Assembly: GCF_014202435.1 (NCBI RefSeq)
Contig: NZ_JACHGU010000010.1
Span: 1 to 54,458, forward strand
Length of the DNA stretch: 54,458 nt
Direction of reading: 5' to 3'
DNA from: Pseudoxanthomonas broegbernensis
GTDB taxonomy: Bacteria > Pseudomonadota > Gammaproteobacteria > Xanthomonadales > Xanthomonadaceae
The notes beneath the pieces are model-generated. The model worked only from the letters and a program-made list of their open reading frames with translations, was not told the DNA's origin and made no database searches. A program made the translations under genes and the position numbers. Shown here one piece after another: positions 33,188 through 42,819 of this stretch. How positions within the stretch are numbered: position 1 is the stretch's first letter; the number at the start of each line of letters is the position of its first letter.

Positions 33188-36178
33188 ATGAGCAGTCGAG
33201 CAGGTCGTACCCGTTGCATCGCCGGTGGCGTATCGGTGCTCGCGATGTGCATCGCCGGCGTGTTGCACGCCCAGGAAGCCGCGCCGGAGCAGCCCACCCA
33301 ACTGGACACGGTGATCGTGACCGGTACCAACATCCGCGGCGCCGAGCCGGCCGGCAACGCCGTGCAGGTGATCAGCGCCGAGCAGATCCGCGACAGCGGC
33401 AAGGCCACCATCGGCGACTTCCTGCGCGAGCTGCCGGCCAACTTCGCCGGTGGCGTGGGCATGAGCGACAACGTCCAGGGCGGCCAGGACGCCAGTGTGG
33501 CCGGTTCCAACATGACCGGCGGCCAGGGCGTGAACCTGCGCGGCCTGGGCGCGCTGTCCACCCTGGTGCTGGTCAACGGCCGCCGCCTGGCCGCCGCGGG
33601 CCAGTACGGCGACTTCGTCGACATCTCCAACATCCCCACCAACGCGGTCTCGCACATCGAGGTGCTGCTGGACGGCGCCTCGGCCGTGTACGGCTCCGAC
33701 GCGGTGGGCGGCGTGGTCAACATCATCACCAAGCGCAGCGACGACGGCGCCCATACCAGCGTGCGCGTGGGCACCACCACCCAGGGCGGCGGCGAGCAGT
33801 ACCAGGTGGGCCAGACCTGGGGCACGCACTGGGACCGTGGCGGACTGATCGTCGGCTACGAGTTCAACCGCCAGAACAACGTGCTGGCCAACGACCGCGG
33901 CATCTACAACGGCGGCGACTTCAGCGACCGCGGCGGCGTCAACTGGCGCAAGGCCAACGCCCGCGCCGGCAGCGCGGCCAACCTGTTCTCCGGCAATGCG
34001 GCGGCCAACGGCAACGTGGCCTGGACCGTGCCCGGCGGCGCCGGCACCGGCCTGACCGCCGGCAGCCTGGTGCCGGTCGCCGACGGCGTCGGCAACACCT
34101 ACGACGCCTGGGACCGGGTCGACATCGTCCCGCAGATGGACCGCCACAGCGTGTTCCTGGGCTTCGAGCAGGACGTGGGCGAGTCGACCTCGCTGTACGG
34201 CGACCTGCGCTACACCCGCCGCCGCGGCGAGTACAACCAGGGCTACCAGGCCCTGTACGGCACCCTGGCGCCGACCAACCCGTACTTCATCCCCGGCGTG
34301 GCCAACAACTTCGGCGTGCTGATCGACGACCGCCCGCTGCAGCGCGAGGTCGGCGTGGACAGCTACGCGGCCGTGTTCGGCGCCAGTTTCGAGCTGGGCG
34401 GCAGTTGGCGCGGCGAGGCCACCGCCTCGTACAGCCGCGAGGAGCAGTTCCGCGACTCGGACGTGCAGCGCAACGCCAACATCTACGACTACCTGCCCAC
34501 GCCCGCGGGTGGCCAGGCGCAGGCGCCCACCGCGATCGCGTGCAGCCTGATGGGCCTGACCGCCGCCAACCTGCCGGCCAACGCCAACGCGCAGCAGCGC
34601 TACTGCGCCGGCCTGGGCTATGCCGCGTTCAACCCGTGGACCACCGAGGGCCTGTCCGAGCAGGTGCTCTCGCAGCTCATCGGCTACGAGAACCTCAACT
34701 TCACCTCGTGGCTGGCGCAGGCCAGCTTCAAGGTCGACGGCGACCTGTTCGAGATCGGCGGCGGCGCGGTCAAGCTGGCCGCCGGCGCCGACTGGCGCCG
34801 CGAGAACATCGGCGGCGACCTGGACTTCAACTGGCGCAGCACCTCCGACCAGAGCACCGTGTTCGGCACCACCGAGCGCGACGTCGGCGCGCTGTTCGCC
34901 GAGCTGGCCATCCCGCTGGTGGGCAAGCAGAACCAGAAGGCCTACGCCAAGAAGTTCGACGTCTCCATCGCCGGCCGCTACGAGCGCGGCAGCGGCCTGG
35001 GCGACTTCTCCACGTTCAACCCCAAGGTCGGCTTCGACTACAAGCCCACCGACAACCTGACCGTGCGCGGCAGTTGGGGCACCTCGTTCCACGCCCCGCC
35101 GATGCGCTACGCCTACAACGGCGTGCAGCCGATCACCGGCGGCAACGGCGCGTTCATGCGTGCGGACCTGTACAACGCCCCGTGCAACACCAGCATGGTC
35201 CCGCTCAACGGCGTGGGCGGCACCCCGGGCGGCGACGGCAACTGCACCTTCACCGCCATCGTGGTCAGCGGCGGCGCCGGCCCGACGCTGAAGCCGGAAG
35301 AGTCCAGGACCTGGACCCTGGGCCTGGACTACAAGCCCGAGTGGGCGCCGGGGCTGAGCCTGGGCGCCGGCTACTTCAACCTGAAGATCGACGACCGCAT
35401 CGTCCGCATCCAGGCCGGCACCTTGGGCAGCATCCTGGCCCAGTTGTTCTCCACCGGGACCACGCCGTACATGGGCAGCCTGGAGCTCAACCCCGGGGTG
35501 GACCGGGTCCGCGACCTGATCGAGAACGACCCGCGCTACCTGGGCCAGCTCGGCGCCGGCCCGGTGCAGAGCCCGGCCGAGGTGGCGATGATCATCAACG
35601 CCACCCAGCTCAACCTGGCCTCGCTGAAGATGGACGGCGTGGACTTCAACCTCGGCTACGGCTGGGACACCGAGGCGGCCGGCGCGTTCGACCTGTTCGC
35701 CCGCGGCACCTGGCTGAACTCCTACGAGGTGCAGTCGGCGCCGGGCGCGGACTACGTGGACCAACTGGGCAAGTACAGCGCCGGCGGCAACCCGGTGCAA
35801 CTGCGCTCGCAGCAGGGCCTGCGCTGGACCCGCGGCGACCTGCGCGCGACCTTGACCATGAACTACGTGGACGACTACGTGTGCGCGGACGGCTGCTACG
35901 TACCCAACGCCGCCGGGCTGCCGAGCCTGTCCGCCACCCCGGTGAAGATCGACGCGTGGACCACCTTCGACCTGTCGCTGGACTACGATCTGTCGCGGCT
36001 GGGCGGATTCTTCGGCCAGTCCAAGCTGAACTTCACCGCGGTCAACTTCACCGACCGCGACCCGCCCTTCGTCGACGGCGGCACCGCCGCCAACGACGCG
36101 CTGGCCGATCCCTACGATCCGGCCAATGCGACGGTGCTGGGCCGTACCCTGGTGTTGTCCTTCGACAAGCGCTGGTGA
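33188..36178 (+). CDS. TonB-dependent outer-membrane receptor, paralogue 2
   Basis: A 996-residue receptor, full-length paralogue of the one at 17511. It has a signal peptide ending at CIAGVLHAQ, a plug with QLDTVIVTGTNIRGAEP and LRGLGALSTLVLVNGRRLA, SAVYGSDAVGGVVNIIT, and a barrel ending LVLSFDKRW. Shared barrel landmarks such as GSWGTSFHAPPMR and EESRTWTLG show recent common origin. Two ATGs (33185, 33188) are possible; the second gives better spacing from GAGGGGA. It is followed after 62 bp by a single esterase gene. The near-identical control element upstream of the M20/dioxygenase operon ties this receptor to aromatic catabolism. Confidence 0.92.
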   Translation: MSSRAGRTRCIAGGVSVLAMCIAGVLHAQEAAPEQPTQLDTVIVTGTNIRGAEPAGNAVQVISAEQIRDSGKATIGDFLRELPANFAGGVGMSDNVQGGQDASVAGSNMTGGQGVNLRGLGALSTLVLVNGRRLAAAGQYGDFVDISNIPTNAVSHIEVLLDGASAVYGSDAVGGVVNIITKRSDDGAHTSVRVGTTTQGGGEQYQVGQTWGTHWDRGGLIVGYEFNRQNNVLANDRGIYNGGDFSDRGGVNWRKANARAGSAANLFSGNAAANGNVAWTVPGGAGTGLTAGSLVPVADGVGNTYDAWDRVDIVPQMDRHSVFLGFEQDVGESTSLYGDLRYTRRRGEYNQGYQALYGTLAPTNPYFIPGVANNFGVLIDDRPLQREVGVDSYAAVFGASFELGGSWRGEATASYSREEQFRDSDVQRNANIYDYLPTPAGGQAQAPTAIACSLMGLTAANLPANANAQQRYCAGLGYAAFNPWTTEGLSEQVLSQLIGYENLNFTSWLAQASFKVDGDLFEIGGGAVKLAAGADWRRENIGGDLDFNWRSTSDQSTVFGTTERDVGALFAELAIPLVGKQNQKAYAKKFDVSIAGRYERGSGLGDFSTFNPKVGFDYKPTDNLTVRGSWGTSFHAPPMRYAYNGVQPITGGNGAFMRADLYNAPCNTSMVPLNGVGGTPGGDGNCTFTAIVVSGGAGPTLKPEESRTWTLGLDYKPEWAPGLSLGAGYFNLKIDDRIVRIQAGTLGSILAQLFSTGTTPYMGSLELNPGVDRVRDLIENDPRYLGQLGAGPVQSPAEVAMIINATQLNLASLKMDGVDFNLGYGWDTEAAGAFDLFARGTWLNSYEVQSAPGADYVDQLGKYSAGGNPVQLRSQQGLRWTRGDLRATLTMNYVDDYVCADGCYVPNAAGLPSLSATPVKIDAWTTFDLSLDYDLSRLGGFFGQSKLNFTAVNFTDRDPPFVDGGTAANDALADPYDPANATVLGRTLVLSFDKRW

Positions 36179-36240
36179 ACCCCCGCCGGGGGCGGACGGC
36201 CGCCGCGCCGCCCGCCCCGGGGCAGACAGAGGAAACAGGC

Positions 36241-37419
36241 ATGCATTGGCGTTACGGCGGCAAGTGGTTGGCGATGGCGGTCCTGGCCGTGGGCGGCGCG
36301 ACGGGAGCCGGCACCGCGGCGGCGGCGGCCACGGCGGTCGCGCCGGTACCGATGACCCTGGCCGGTTCGTTGCAGTGGGACCAGAAGGCCAGCGCCAGCG
36401 GGCGCGAGTACCGGGTGTTCGTGTCCATCCCCGACCGGCCGCCGCCGCCGGCCGGCTATCGCGTGCTGTACGTGCTCGACGGCAACGCGATGTTCCTGAC
36501 CGCGGTGGAGGCGGCGCGCGCCATGGAGCGCCGCCCCGACGTGCCGCGCGACGCGCCGGCGGTGGTGGTCGGCATCGGCTACCCGCCCGGCACCGACATC
36601 GGCGCCGCGCGCGCCTTCGACCTCACCCCGCCCGGCAGCGAGCATGCCCGGATCCGCGCGGCCACCGGCGGCGCCGACGCATTCCTGGACTTCATCGAGC
36701 GCGACCTCAAGCCGGCGCTGGCCGCGCAGGTCGCGCTCGACCCCGCCCAGCAGGCCCTGTTCGGCCACTCGTTCGGCGGCTTGTTCGTGCTCCACGCATT
36801 GGCCGCCCGTCCCCAGGCTTTCCAGACCTGGATCGCGGCCAGCCCGTCGGTGTGGATGATTCCTCAGGGCTTGCGCGAGGCGATCGGGTCGCTGGCCGGC
36901 CGGCGCGATGCCGCATCGCCGCCGCTGCGGCTGCTGGTGACGGTGGGCGAGCACGAGCAGCGCCCGGCGCCGGCGCTGCGCGCCCACCCGGATGCACGCA
37001 AGCTGATCGCGCTGCTGCAGGAACGGACCCAGGTGGACAACGCGCGCGCGATCGCCGCGCTGGCCGGCGGCGTGCCCGGCATCGAGGTGCGCCTGGACGA
37101 GATTGCCGGCGAGGACCACGGCACCGTGGTGCCGGGCGCGATCGGCCGCGCGGTCTGGTTCGCGCTGGCGCCGCCGCTGCCGGCGCCGCCGCTGCCGACC
37201 GCGCAGGAGTACCTGCGGATGACCCCGGAGCAGCGCTACGACCTGCGGCTGTGGGTGCGCGAGCTGCCCGACGGCCGGCGCATTCCCTGGCTGGCCGGGC
37301 TCAAGCGGACCCTGCATGACGGCCTCACCGCCGAGCAGGTCCAGGCCCTGCATGCCGAGCGCAACCGAATGGACCAGGAGTACGGCACCCGCCCGCACGA
37401 GGTCAACGCGCCGAAGTAG
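36241..37419 (+). CDS. Periplasmic Fes/IroE-like esterase with C-terminal PEQR module
   Basis: A 392-residue exported protein. Residues about 45-315 form an esterase: YRVFVSIPDRP, VLYVLDGNAMF, TGGADAFLDFIERDLKP, S177 in LFGHSFGGLFVLHAL, AASPSVWM and H295 in GEDHGTVVP. Residues 320-392 carry the module EYLRMTPEQRYDLRLWVREL, ending in ERNRMDQEYG, which parallels EKTRMDAINAYE in the tandem esterase at 21121. The signal peptide is alanine-rich and ends near residue 30. It probably forms a two-gene unit with the receptor upstream and opens imported esters in the periplasm (inference). Confidence 0.86.
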   Translation: MHWRYGGKWLAMAVLAVGGATGAGTAAAAATAVAPVPMTLAGSLQWDQKASASGREYRVFVSIPDRPPPPAGYRVLYVLDGNAMFLTAVEAARAMERRPDVPRDAPAVVVGIGYPPGTDIGAARAFDLTPPGSEHARIRAATGGADAFLDFIERDLKPALAAQVALDPAQQALFGHSFGGLFVLHALAARPQAFQTWIAASPSVWMIPQGLREAIGSLAGRRDAASPPLRLLVTVGEHEQRPAPALRAHPDARKLIALLQERTQVDNARAIAALAGGVPGIEVRLDEIAGEDHGTVVPGAIGRAVWFALAPPLPAPPLPTAQEYLRMTPEQRYDLRLWVRELPDGRRIPWLAGLKRTLHDGLTAEQVQALHAERNRMDQEYGTRPHEVNAPK

Positions 37420-37611
37420 CGCAACCCCCCACGGCCGGCCTCCCCCCGGCCCGCGGCAGAGGCGACGGTGCAACGCCGTCCTCTCTGCCGCATTTCTCGC
37501 ATCGTCCTTTCCCGGCATCGCGCGGGGTGCGCGCGGGCATGCGATCGCCGCCACGGCGTGCACCGCACCGACGCCGCGCTCGCGGAGCCGGGCAGGGACG
37601 GAAAACGAAAA

Positions 37612-37631
37612 GGCCCGGCTGTTGCCGGGCC
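37612..37631 (-). terminator. Rho-independent terminator of tyrB
   Basis: A perfect 8-bp GC stem (37612-37619 with 37624-37631) and a 4-nt loop are followed on the minus strand by a T-rich tract (complement of aaaacgaaaa). It lies 55 bp beyond the tyrB stop. The rest of 37420-37685 shows no gene. Confidence 0.85.
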
Positions 37632-37685
37632 CATGAGGGAGCGGGGAAGCGCGCGGCCGCGATGCCGCGCGCCTTCCGTGCCGCG

Positions 37686-38888
37686 TCAGCCGCGGCCGAC
37701 GGTCGCCACCGCGTTGGCCACGTAGTCCAGGTTGCCCTGGTTGAGCGCGGCCACGCAGATGCGGCCGGTGCCCACCGCGTAGATGCCGAACTCGTCGCGC
37801 AGGCGGTCCACCTGCGGCTTGCTCAGGCCCGAGTAGGAGAACATGCCCGCCTGGCGGCGGATGAACTCGAACTCCGGTGCGCCCTGTTCGGCCAGCTTCC
37901 CGACCAGGCCGTCGCGCAGGGCGTGGATGCGGGTGCGCATCTGGCCCAGCTCGTCCATCCACAGCGCGCGCAGTTCGGCGCTGCCCAGCACCCCGGCCAC
38001 CAGCGCGGCGCCGTGGGTGGACGGGCTGGAGTAGATGGTGCGGATGATGCGCTTGATCTGCGACTGCACGGCCTTGGCCTGCTCGGCGGTGGGCGCCACG
38101 ATCGACAGCGCGCCCACCCGCTCGCCGTACAGCGAGAACGACTTGGAGTACGAGCTGGCGACCACGAAGGCGTCGATCCCGGCCTCGACCAGGATGCCGA
38201 TGGCGGCGGCGTCCTCGGCGATGCCCTTGTCGAAGCCCTGGTAGGCCATGTCGATGAACGGGAACAGCCGGCGCTCCTTGAGCACCGCGGCCACCTGCTT
38301 CCACTGCTCCACGGTCAGGTCCGCGCCGGTGGGGTTGTGGCAGCAGGCATGCAGCAGCACGGTGGTGCCCGGCTGCAGCTTGCCCAGGTCGGCGAGCATG
38401 CCGGCGAAGTCCAGGCCGTGGCTGGCCGCGTCGAAGTAGGTGTAGTCCACCACCTCGAAGCCGGCGGCGGAGAACACCGCGCGGTGGTTCTCCCAGCTCG
38501 GGTCGCTCAGGGCCAGGGTGGCGTGCGGCAGCGTCTTGCGCAGCAGCTCGGCGCCCACCCGCAACGCGCCGCTGCCGCCCACGGTCTGGGTGGTGGCGAC
38601 GCGGCCGGCGGCCAACAGCGGCGAGTCCTTGCCGAACAGCAGTTCGCGGGTGGCCTGGGTGTAGGCGGCCAGGCCGTCGATCGGCAGGTAGCCGCGCGGG
38701 CGATTGGCGGCGGCCAGCGCGTGCTCCACCTGCTGCACCGCTTTGAGCAGCGGGATCCGTCCCTGTTCGTCGTAGTAGATGCCCACGCCCAGGTTGACCT
38801 TGGTGGCGCGGTTGTCGGCGTTGTAAGCCTCGGTCAGGCCCAGGATCGGATCACCCGGGACCAGTTCGACGTTCGAGAAGAAGGACAC
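37686..38888 (-). CDS. tyrB: Aromatic amino acid aminotransferase
   Basis: A 400-residue class I PLP aminotransferase. Starting at GTG 38888 gives the usual N-terminus SFFSNVELVPGDPILGLTEAY; the frame is open further upstream but that extension looks non-coding. Motifs: TVGGSGALRVGAELLR, HACCHNPTGAD, FIDMAYQGFDKG, and the PLP lysine in SSYSKSFSLYGERVGAL. It transaminates tyrosine, phenylalanine or aspartate. A strong terminator follows. Phenylalanine hydroxylase lies 5 kb away, so it may take part in Phe/Tyr breakdown, but it is also a housekeeping gene. Confidence 0.92.
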   Translation of the reverse strand: MSFFSNVELVPGDPILGLTEAYNADNRATKVNLGVGIYYDEQGRIPLLKAVQQVEHALAAANRPRGYLPIDGLAAYTQATRELLFGKDSPLLAAGRVATTQTVGGSGALRVGAELLRKTLPHATLALSDPSWENHRAVFSAAGFEVVDYTYFDAASHGLDFAGMLADLGKLQPGTTVLLHACCHNPTGADLTVEQWKQVAAVLKERRLFPFIDMAYQGFDKGIAEDAAAIGILVEAGIDAFVVASSYSKSFSLYGERVGALSIVAPTAEQAKAVQSQIKRIIRTIYSSPSTHGAALVAGVLGSAELRALWMDELGQMRTRIHALRDGLVGKLAEQGAPEFEFIRRQAGMFSYSGLSKPQVDRLRDEFGIYAVGTGRICVAALNQGNLDYVANAVATVGRG

Positions 38889-39051
38889 GGCTTGGCTCTG
38901 CGTTGTTGAGTGGGGAGCGTCGCGGGCACTGTGGGCCACCGTGGCGGCGGCCGGCCAGCAAACCGCCCAATCCTAGCAGGCCGTCGGGGCGTCCTGATGG
39001 TTTCCGCTGTGACGAGGGTGCGGCGACGATGGCCGGCCGGCCGAGGGCTGG

Positions 39052-41181
39052 CTAGCGGAGTCGCCATTCCAGGCCGAGCAGCAGGCTGCGGCCGGGCCCG
39101 GGTTCGTAGTAGCGGCCGTTGCCCTCGTTGACGATCACCGAGCCGACGTGGCGCCGGTCCAGCAGGTTGTCGGCGCGGGCGAAGCCGCGCAGCCGGCCGG
39201 CGCGCAGCGACCAGTCGCGCCCGGCCTCCAGGTGCAGCAGGCCATGGCCCGGCGCCGTGGCGCTGCCGAGGTCGTTCGCGCTCACCGCGCCGCTGCCGCT
39301 GGCTTCCACCGCCGCCTGCCAGTCCGTGCCCTGCCACTGCAGGCGCAGCAGGCCATGGCGCCCGGGCACGCCGGGGATGCGGGTGCCGGCGGCCACCGTG
39401 GCATCGGGAATGGTGCAGCCGGCGCCGGCGCAGATGGCGAAGTCGTCGCGGAAGCGGGCATCCAGCCAGGTCGCGGCCAGGTGCAGCGTCCAGGCGCTCC
39501 CCATCGGTACGCGCGCGACCAGTTCGGCGCCCTGCCGGCGCGCATGGCCGGCGTTGCGATAGCTGCTGCGCCCGCCGCTGTTGCGCGCCACCGCCAGCTC
39601 GTCGCGGGTGTCGGCGCGGAACAGTGCGCCTTCCAGCGCGATGCCCTGCGGGCCGCGCCACTTGGCGCCCAGCTCCAGGTTGTCGCTCACCGCCGGGCGC
39701 AGGTCCAGGGCCAGGCCGGCGGCGCCATCGGCGCGGTAGGCCAGCTCGTTGAAGGTCGGCGTCTCGAAGCCGCGGCCGGCCGACAGGTACAGGCGCAGGT
39801 CATCGCCGGGGGCGAACACCAGCCCGGCCACCGGGGTCAGCCGCGAATACTCCACGCGGCCGCTGTCGTCGGGGTTGGCGCCGGCCAGGTAGCGGTCGTC
39901 GGAGCGGAAGCGCACCGTGCTGTAGCGCGCGCCGGCCTGCAGCGACCAGCGCGGCGCCAGCCGCCACCACGCCTGCGCGTACTGGTCGAGGCCGGCCACG
40001 ATGTCGTGCTGGTCGCGCCGCAGCGCGCCGCGCACGCCCAGCCGCGCGCCGTCGAAGTTCTCGTAGCCGCGGCGCTGCTGGCGCTGGCGCTCGGCGCTGG
40101 TGCCCACGGTCAGCTCCAGGCCGCCATCGTCCCGGCGCCAGGCCACGCGCGCGTCCAGCCCGCCGTAGCCGCCGTCCAGGTCGACCACGCCGCCGGCACT
40201 GAGCGGGCTGGCCTGCGCGGCCACCGGCACGGCCAGGTACTGGGTCACGGCGCGCTGGCCGCCGTGGCCGGTGACCCGCAAGGTGGCCGCGCCGCCCAGC
40301 GGCTGGGTCCAGTGGGCGCCCAACTGGCCCTGGCGCACCGACTTGCGGGTGTCGTACTGCAAGGCCTGGGGCGTGGCCTGGCGCGGGTCGGCACGCCATT
40401 GCTCGCGGTCCAGGCCGAGCGGGTCCTGCGCATTCGGCGCGTCCAGCAGGTTGCCCACCAGTTCCAGGCGCCCGCCGCCGCGCAGCTCGTGGTGCAGCTT
40501 GGCGTTGAACATGCGCCGCCGCGCCGCGCCGTGCTCGCGGTAGCCGTCGGTATCCAGTTGCCAGGCGGACAGGTGGTAGCCGCTATCGCCGTCCTCGCCG
40601 CCGCCGCGCAGGTCCATGCTGGCGGTGCTGGCGCCGTACCGCGCCGCGGTGGCGCGCAGGCGCAGGGACGCGGGGCCGTGGCCGTCGGCCGTCCACAACT
40701 GGACCACGCCGCCGGAGGAGTTGCCGTACAGCGCCGAGAACGGCCCGCGCATCACCTCGATGCGCTCGCCGGCGGCCAGCGCGAAGTGCGAAAGCTGGCC
40801 CTGGCCGTCGGGCATGGTCGCGGGAATGCCGTCCGCGTACAGGCGCACGCCGCGCACGCCGAAGGTGGAGCGCGCGCCGAAGCCGCGGATCGAAAGCTGG
40901 GTGTCCTGGGCCAGGTTCTGGCGGTCGCGCGCCAGCAGTCCCGGCACGCCGCCGAGCGCCTCGGAGAGGCTGGCCTGCGGCCGCAGCGCGCCTTCGCCCA
41001 GGTCGATCACATCCAGCGAGGCAGGCAGGTCGAAGGCCGGCGCCGATTCCACCCGCGTGGTCACCGCCACCGGCGGCAGCAGCGGCGCGGCCCGGTCGCG
41101 GGCCGTCGCGGGCAGGACGGCGCAACCGGCCAGCGCCAGGGCGGCGCAACCGGACCGCCAGCGGGATCGGAGGGGCTCCAT
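39052..41181 (-). CDS. TonB-dependent receptor, unrelated to the paralogous pair
   Basis: A 709-residue receptor with a possible signal peptide (CAALALAGCAVLPATA). Plug motifs are LSIRGFGARSTFGVRGVRLYADGIPATMPDGQGQ (in parts), EVMRGPFSALYGNSSGGVVQLW, and the barrel ends RSLLLGLEWRLR. The LAGC motif near residue 20 resembles a lipobox, but receptor status is more likely. It resembles FecA-like iron or metal chelate receptors common in this family. It is divergent from the FAD protein gene with 206 bp between, in which I see no Fur box. Confidence 0.88.
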   Translation of the reverse strand: MEPLRSRWRSGCAALALAGCAVLPATARDRAAPLLPPVAVTTRVESAPAFDLPASLDVIDLGEGALRPQASLSEALGGVPGLLARDRQNLAQDTQLSIRGFGARSTFGVRGVRLYADGIPATMPDGQGQLSHFALAAGERIEVMRGPFSALYGNSSGGVVQLWTADGHGPASLRLRATAARYGASTASMDLRGGGEDGDSGYHLSAWQLDTDGYREHGAARRRMFNAKLHHELRGGGRLELVGNLLDAPNAQDPLGLDREQWRADPRQATPQALQYDTRKSVRQGQLGAHWTQPLGGAATLRVTGHGGQRAVTQYLAVPVAAQASPLSAGGVVDLDGGYGGLDARVAWRRDDGGLELTVGTSAERQRQQRRGYENFDGARLGVRGALRRDQHDIVAGLDQYAQAWWRLAPRWSLQAGARYSTVRFRSDDRYLAGANPDDSGRVEYSRLTPVAGLVFAPGDDLRLYLSAGRGFETPTFNELAYRADGAAGLALDLRPAVSDNLELGAKWRGPQGIALEGALFRADTRDELAVARNSGGRSSYRNAGHARRQGAELVARVPMGSAWTLHLAATWLDARFRDDFAICAGAGCTIPDATVAAGTRIPGVPGRHGLLRLQWQGTDWQAAVEASGSGAVSANDLGSATAPGHGLLHLEAGRDWSLRAGRLRGFARADNLLDRRHVGSVIVNEGNGRYYEPGPGRSLLLGLEWRLR

Positions 41182-41387
41182 GCGGTGGCCAGTATAGGAA
41201 TTCCCGCCCCCGCCACCATGCCGGCGCCGCCACGCCGATGCGTGCCGCCGCCGAGCTTCATTTCCATCGGTGATGTGCTTGTATCCAACCGTTCGCAACG
41301 AATACGCCCGCGTAACCGCGTCTTTACCCACCATGACGGCCGCCCCGGGTACTACTGGGGCATTCCGGAGGACGGAGGAGGGTTGCG

Positions 41388-42800
41388 ATGCGGATCACCA
41401 TCATCGGCGCGGGCTTCAGCGGCAGCGTGCTGGCCACCGAGCTGGCGCGCAATGCGCCGCCGGGCGTGGACCTGTGCCTGGTCGGCCTGGCCGACGGCTA
41501 CGGCCGCGGCGTGGCCTACGGCGAGGCCCGGCCCGAGCACCTGCTCAACGTGCGCGCCCGCGACATGGGCGCCACCCAGGACCAGCCGGCCGAGTTCGCG
41601 CGCTGGCTCAACCTCACCCGGCGCGCGGAGGAAAGCTTCCTGCCGCGCCTGGTGTACGGCGAGTACCTGTATTCGCGCCTGCAATCGGCCGCGCAGGTCT
41701 CGCTGGCCGGCTTCAACCAAGTGCAGCAGGAGGCGGTGGCGGTGGACCGCGAGGGCGGCGCCTTCCGGGTGATGCTGGCCGACGGCTCGGACTTCCTCAC
41801 CGACCGCGTGGTGCTGGCGGTGGGCACCCTGCCGCCGCAGCGGCTGCAGGGCGTGGGCCCGCGCCTGCTGGTCGACCCGGCCTACGTCGCCTGGCCCTGG
41901 CAGCGCAACCTGCGCGGCGCCGACGCACTGGCCGACGTGCCCGACGACGCGCGCGTGCTGATCGTCGGCACCGGCCTGACCATGGCCGACACCGTCGTCA
42001 CCCTGCGCCGCCGCGGCCACCACGGGCCGATCACCGCGCTGTCCCGCCACGGCCTGCTGCCGCACCCGCACCTGGCCGAGCCCGGCCTGCCGATCGCGCT
42101 GCCGCCAGCGGTGCTGCACGCCCTCAACGGCGCCGACGTGCGCGCCCTGTTGCGCGCGCTGCGCAGCCTGGCCCCGGTGGTGCCGGACTGGCGCAGCCTG
42201 GTCGATGCGCTGCGGCCCAGCCTGCAGGGCTACTGGAAGACCCTGCCCGACGAACAGCGCGGGCGCTTCCTGCGCCACCTGCGCTCGTACTGGGAAGTGG
42301 TGCGCCACCGCCTGGCGCCCAGCCTGCACGAGGAACTGGAACAACTGCGCGGCGAAGGCCGCCTGCGCCTGCGCGCCGGGCGCCTGCTGCGCGCGCGGCG
42401 CGGCGAGGCCGCGGTGGAAGTGCTGATCCGCGAGCGCGGCCAGGCCCACGCCAGCGCCGAGCGCTACGACGTGCTGGTCCGCGCCACCGGCCTGGATACC
42501 GACATCGAGCGCACCAGCCATCCGCTGGTCAGCCAGTTGCGCGACGCCGGCACCGTCAGCGCCGACCCGCACGGCCTGGGCCTGCGCGCCACCCCGCAGT
42601 TCGAGGTGCTGGACCGCCATGGCGCGCCGGTGCGCGGGCTCTACTGCCTGGGCCCGCTGCTGCGCGGCCAGTTGTGGGAGATCACCGCGGTGCCGGAACT
42701 GCGCGTGGCCGCCCGGCACCTGGCCGAGCACCTGCTCGCCCCGGCGCCCTCCCGCGTGGTGCGCGAGATGGCGCCGCGCGTGGCGTCGCGCGTGGGCTGA
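41388..42800 (+). CDS. FAD/NAD(P)-binding oxidoreductase (YdhS/COG4529-like)
   Basis: A 470-residue flavoprotein with the N-terminal dinucleotide motif IIGAGFSGSVLA, GRGVAYGEARPEHLLNVRA typical of the YdhS/HydroxyacylGSH-like FAD group, a second nucleotide motif VLIVGTGLTMADTVV around residue 185, and VRATGLDTDIERTS. The family is widespread and poorly characterised; no substrate can be inferred. The ATG at 41388 follows GGAGGAGGG by about 5 nt. It ends 19 bp from the convergent phhA gene. Confidence 0.82.
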   Translation: MRITIIGAGFSGSVLATELARNAPPGVDLCLVGLADGYGRGVAYGEARPEHLLNVRARDMGATQDQPAEFARWLNLTRRAEESFLPRLVYGEYLYSRLQSAAQVSLAGFNQVQQEAVAVDREGGAFRVMLADGSDFLTDRVVLAVGTLPPQRLQGVGPRLLVDPAYVAWPWQRNLRGADALADVPDDARVLIVGTGLTMADTVVTLRRRGHHGPITALSRHGLLPHPHLAEPGLPIALPPAVLHALNGADVRALLRALRSLAPVVPDWRSLVDALRPSLQGYWKTLPDEQRGRFLRHLRSYWEVVRHRLAPSLHEELEQLRGEGRLRLRAGRLLRARRGEAAVEVLIRERGQAHASAERYDVLVRATGLDTDIERTSHPLVSQLRDAGTVSADPHGLGLRATPQFEVLDRHGAPVRGLYCLGPLLRGQLWEITAVPELRVAARHLAEHLLAPAPSRVVREMAPRVASRVG

Positions 42801-42819
42801 GGTTTCGTCGCGCGGCCGC

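Noticed and set aside
37686..38939. Longer TyrB starting before GTG 38888
   Set aside because: The extra residues do not look like the conserved N-terminus; starting at SFFSNVELVPGDP gives the usual 400-residue length.
39052..41181. Lipoprotein call for the third TonB receptor because of LAGC near the N-terminus
   Set aside because: The rest is a complete plug and barrel; outer-membrane receptors are not normally lipidated, and the motif may be chance.
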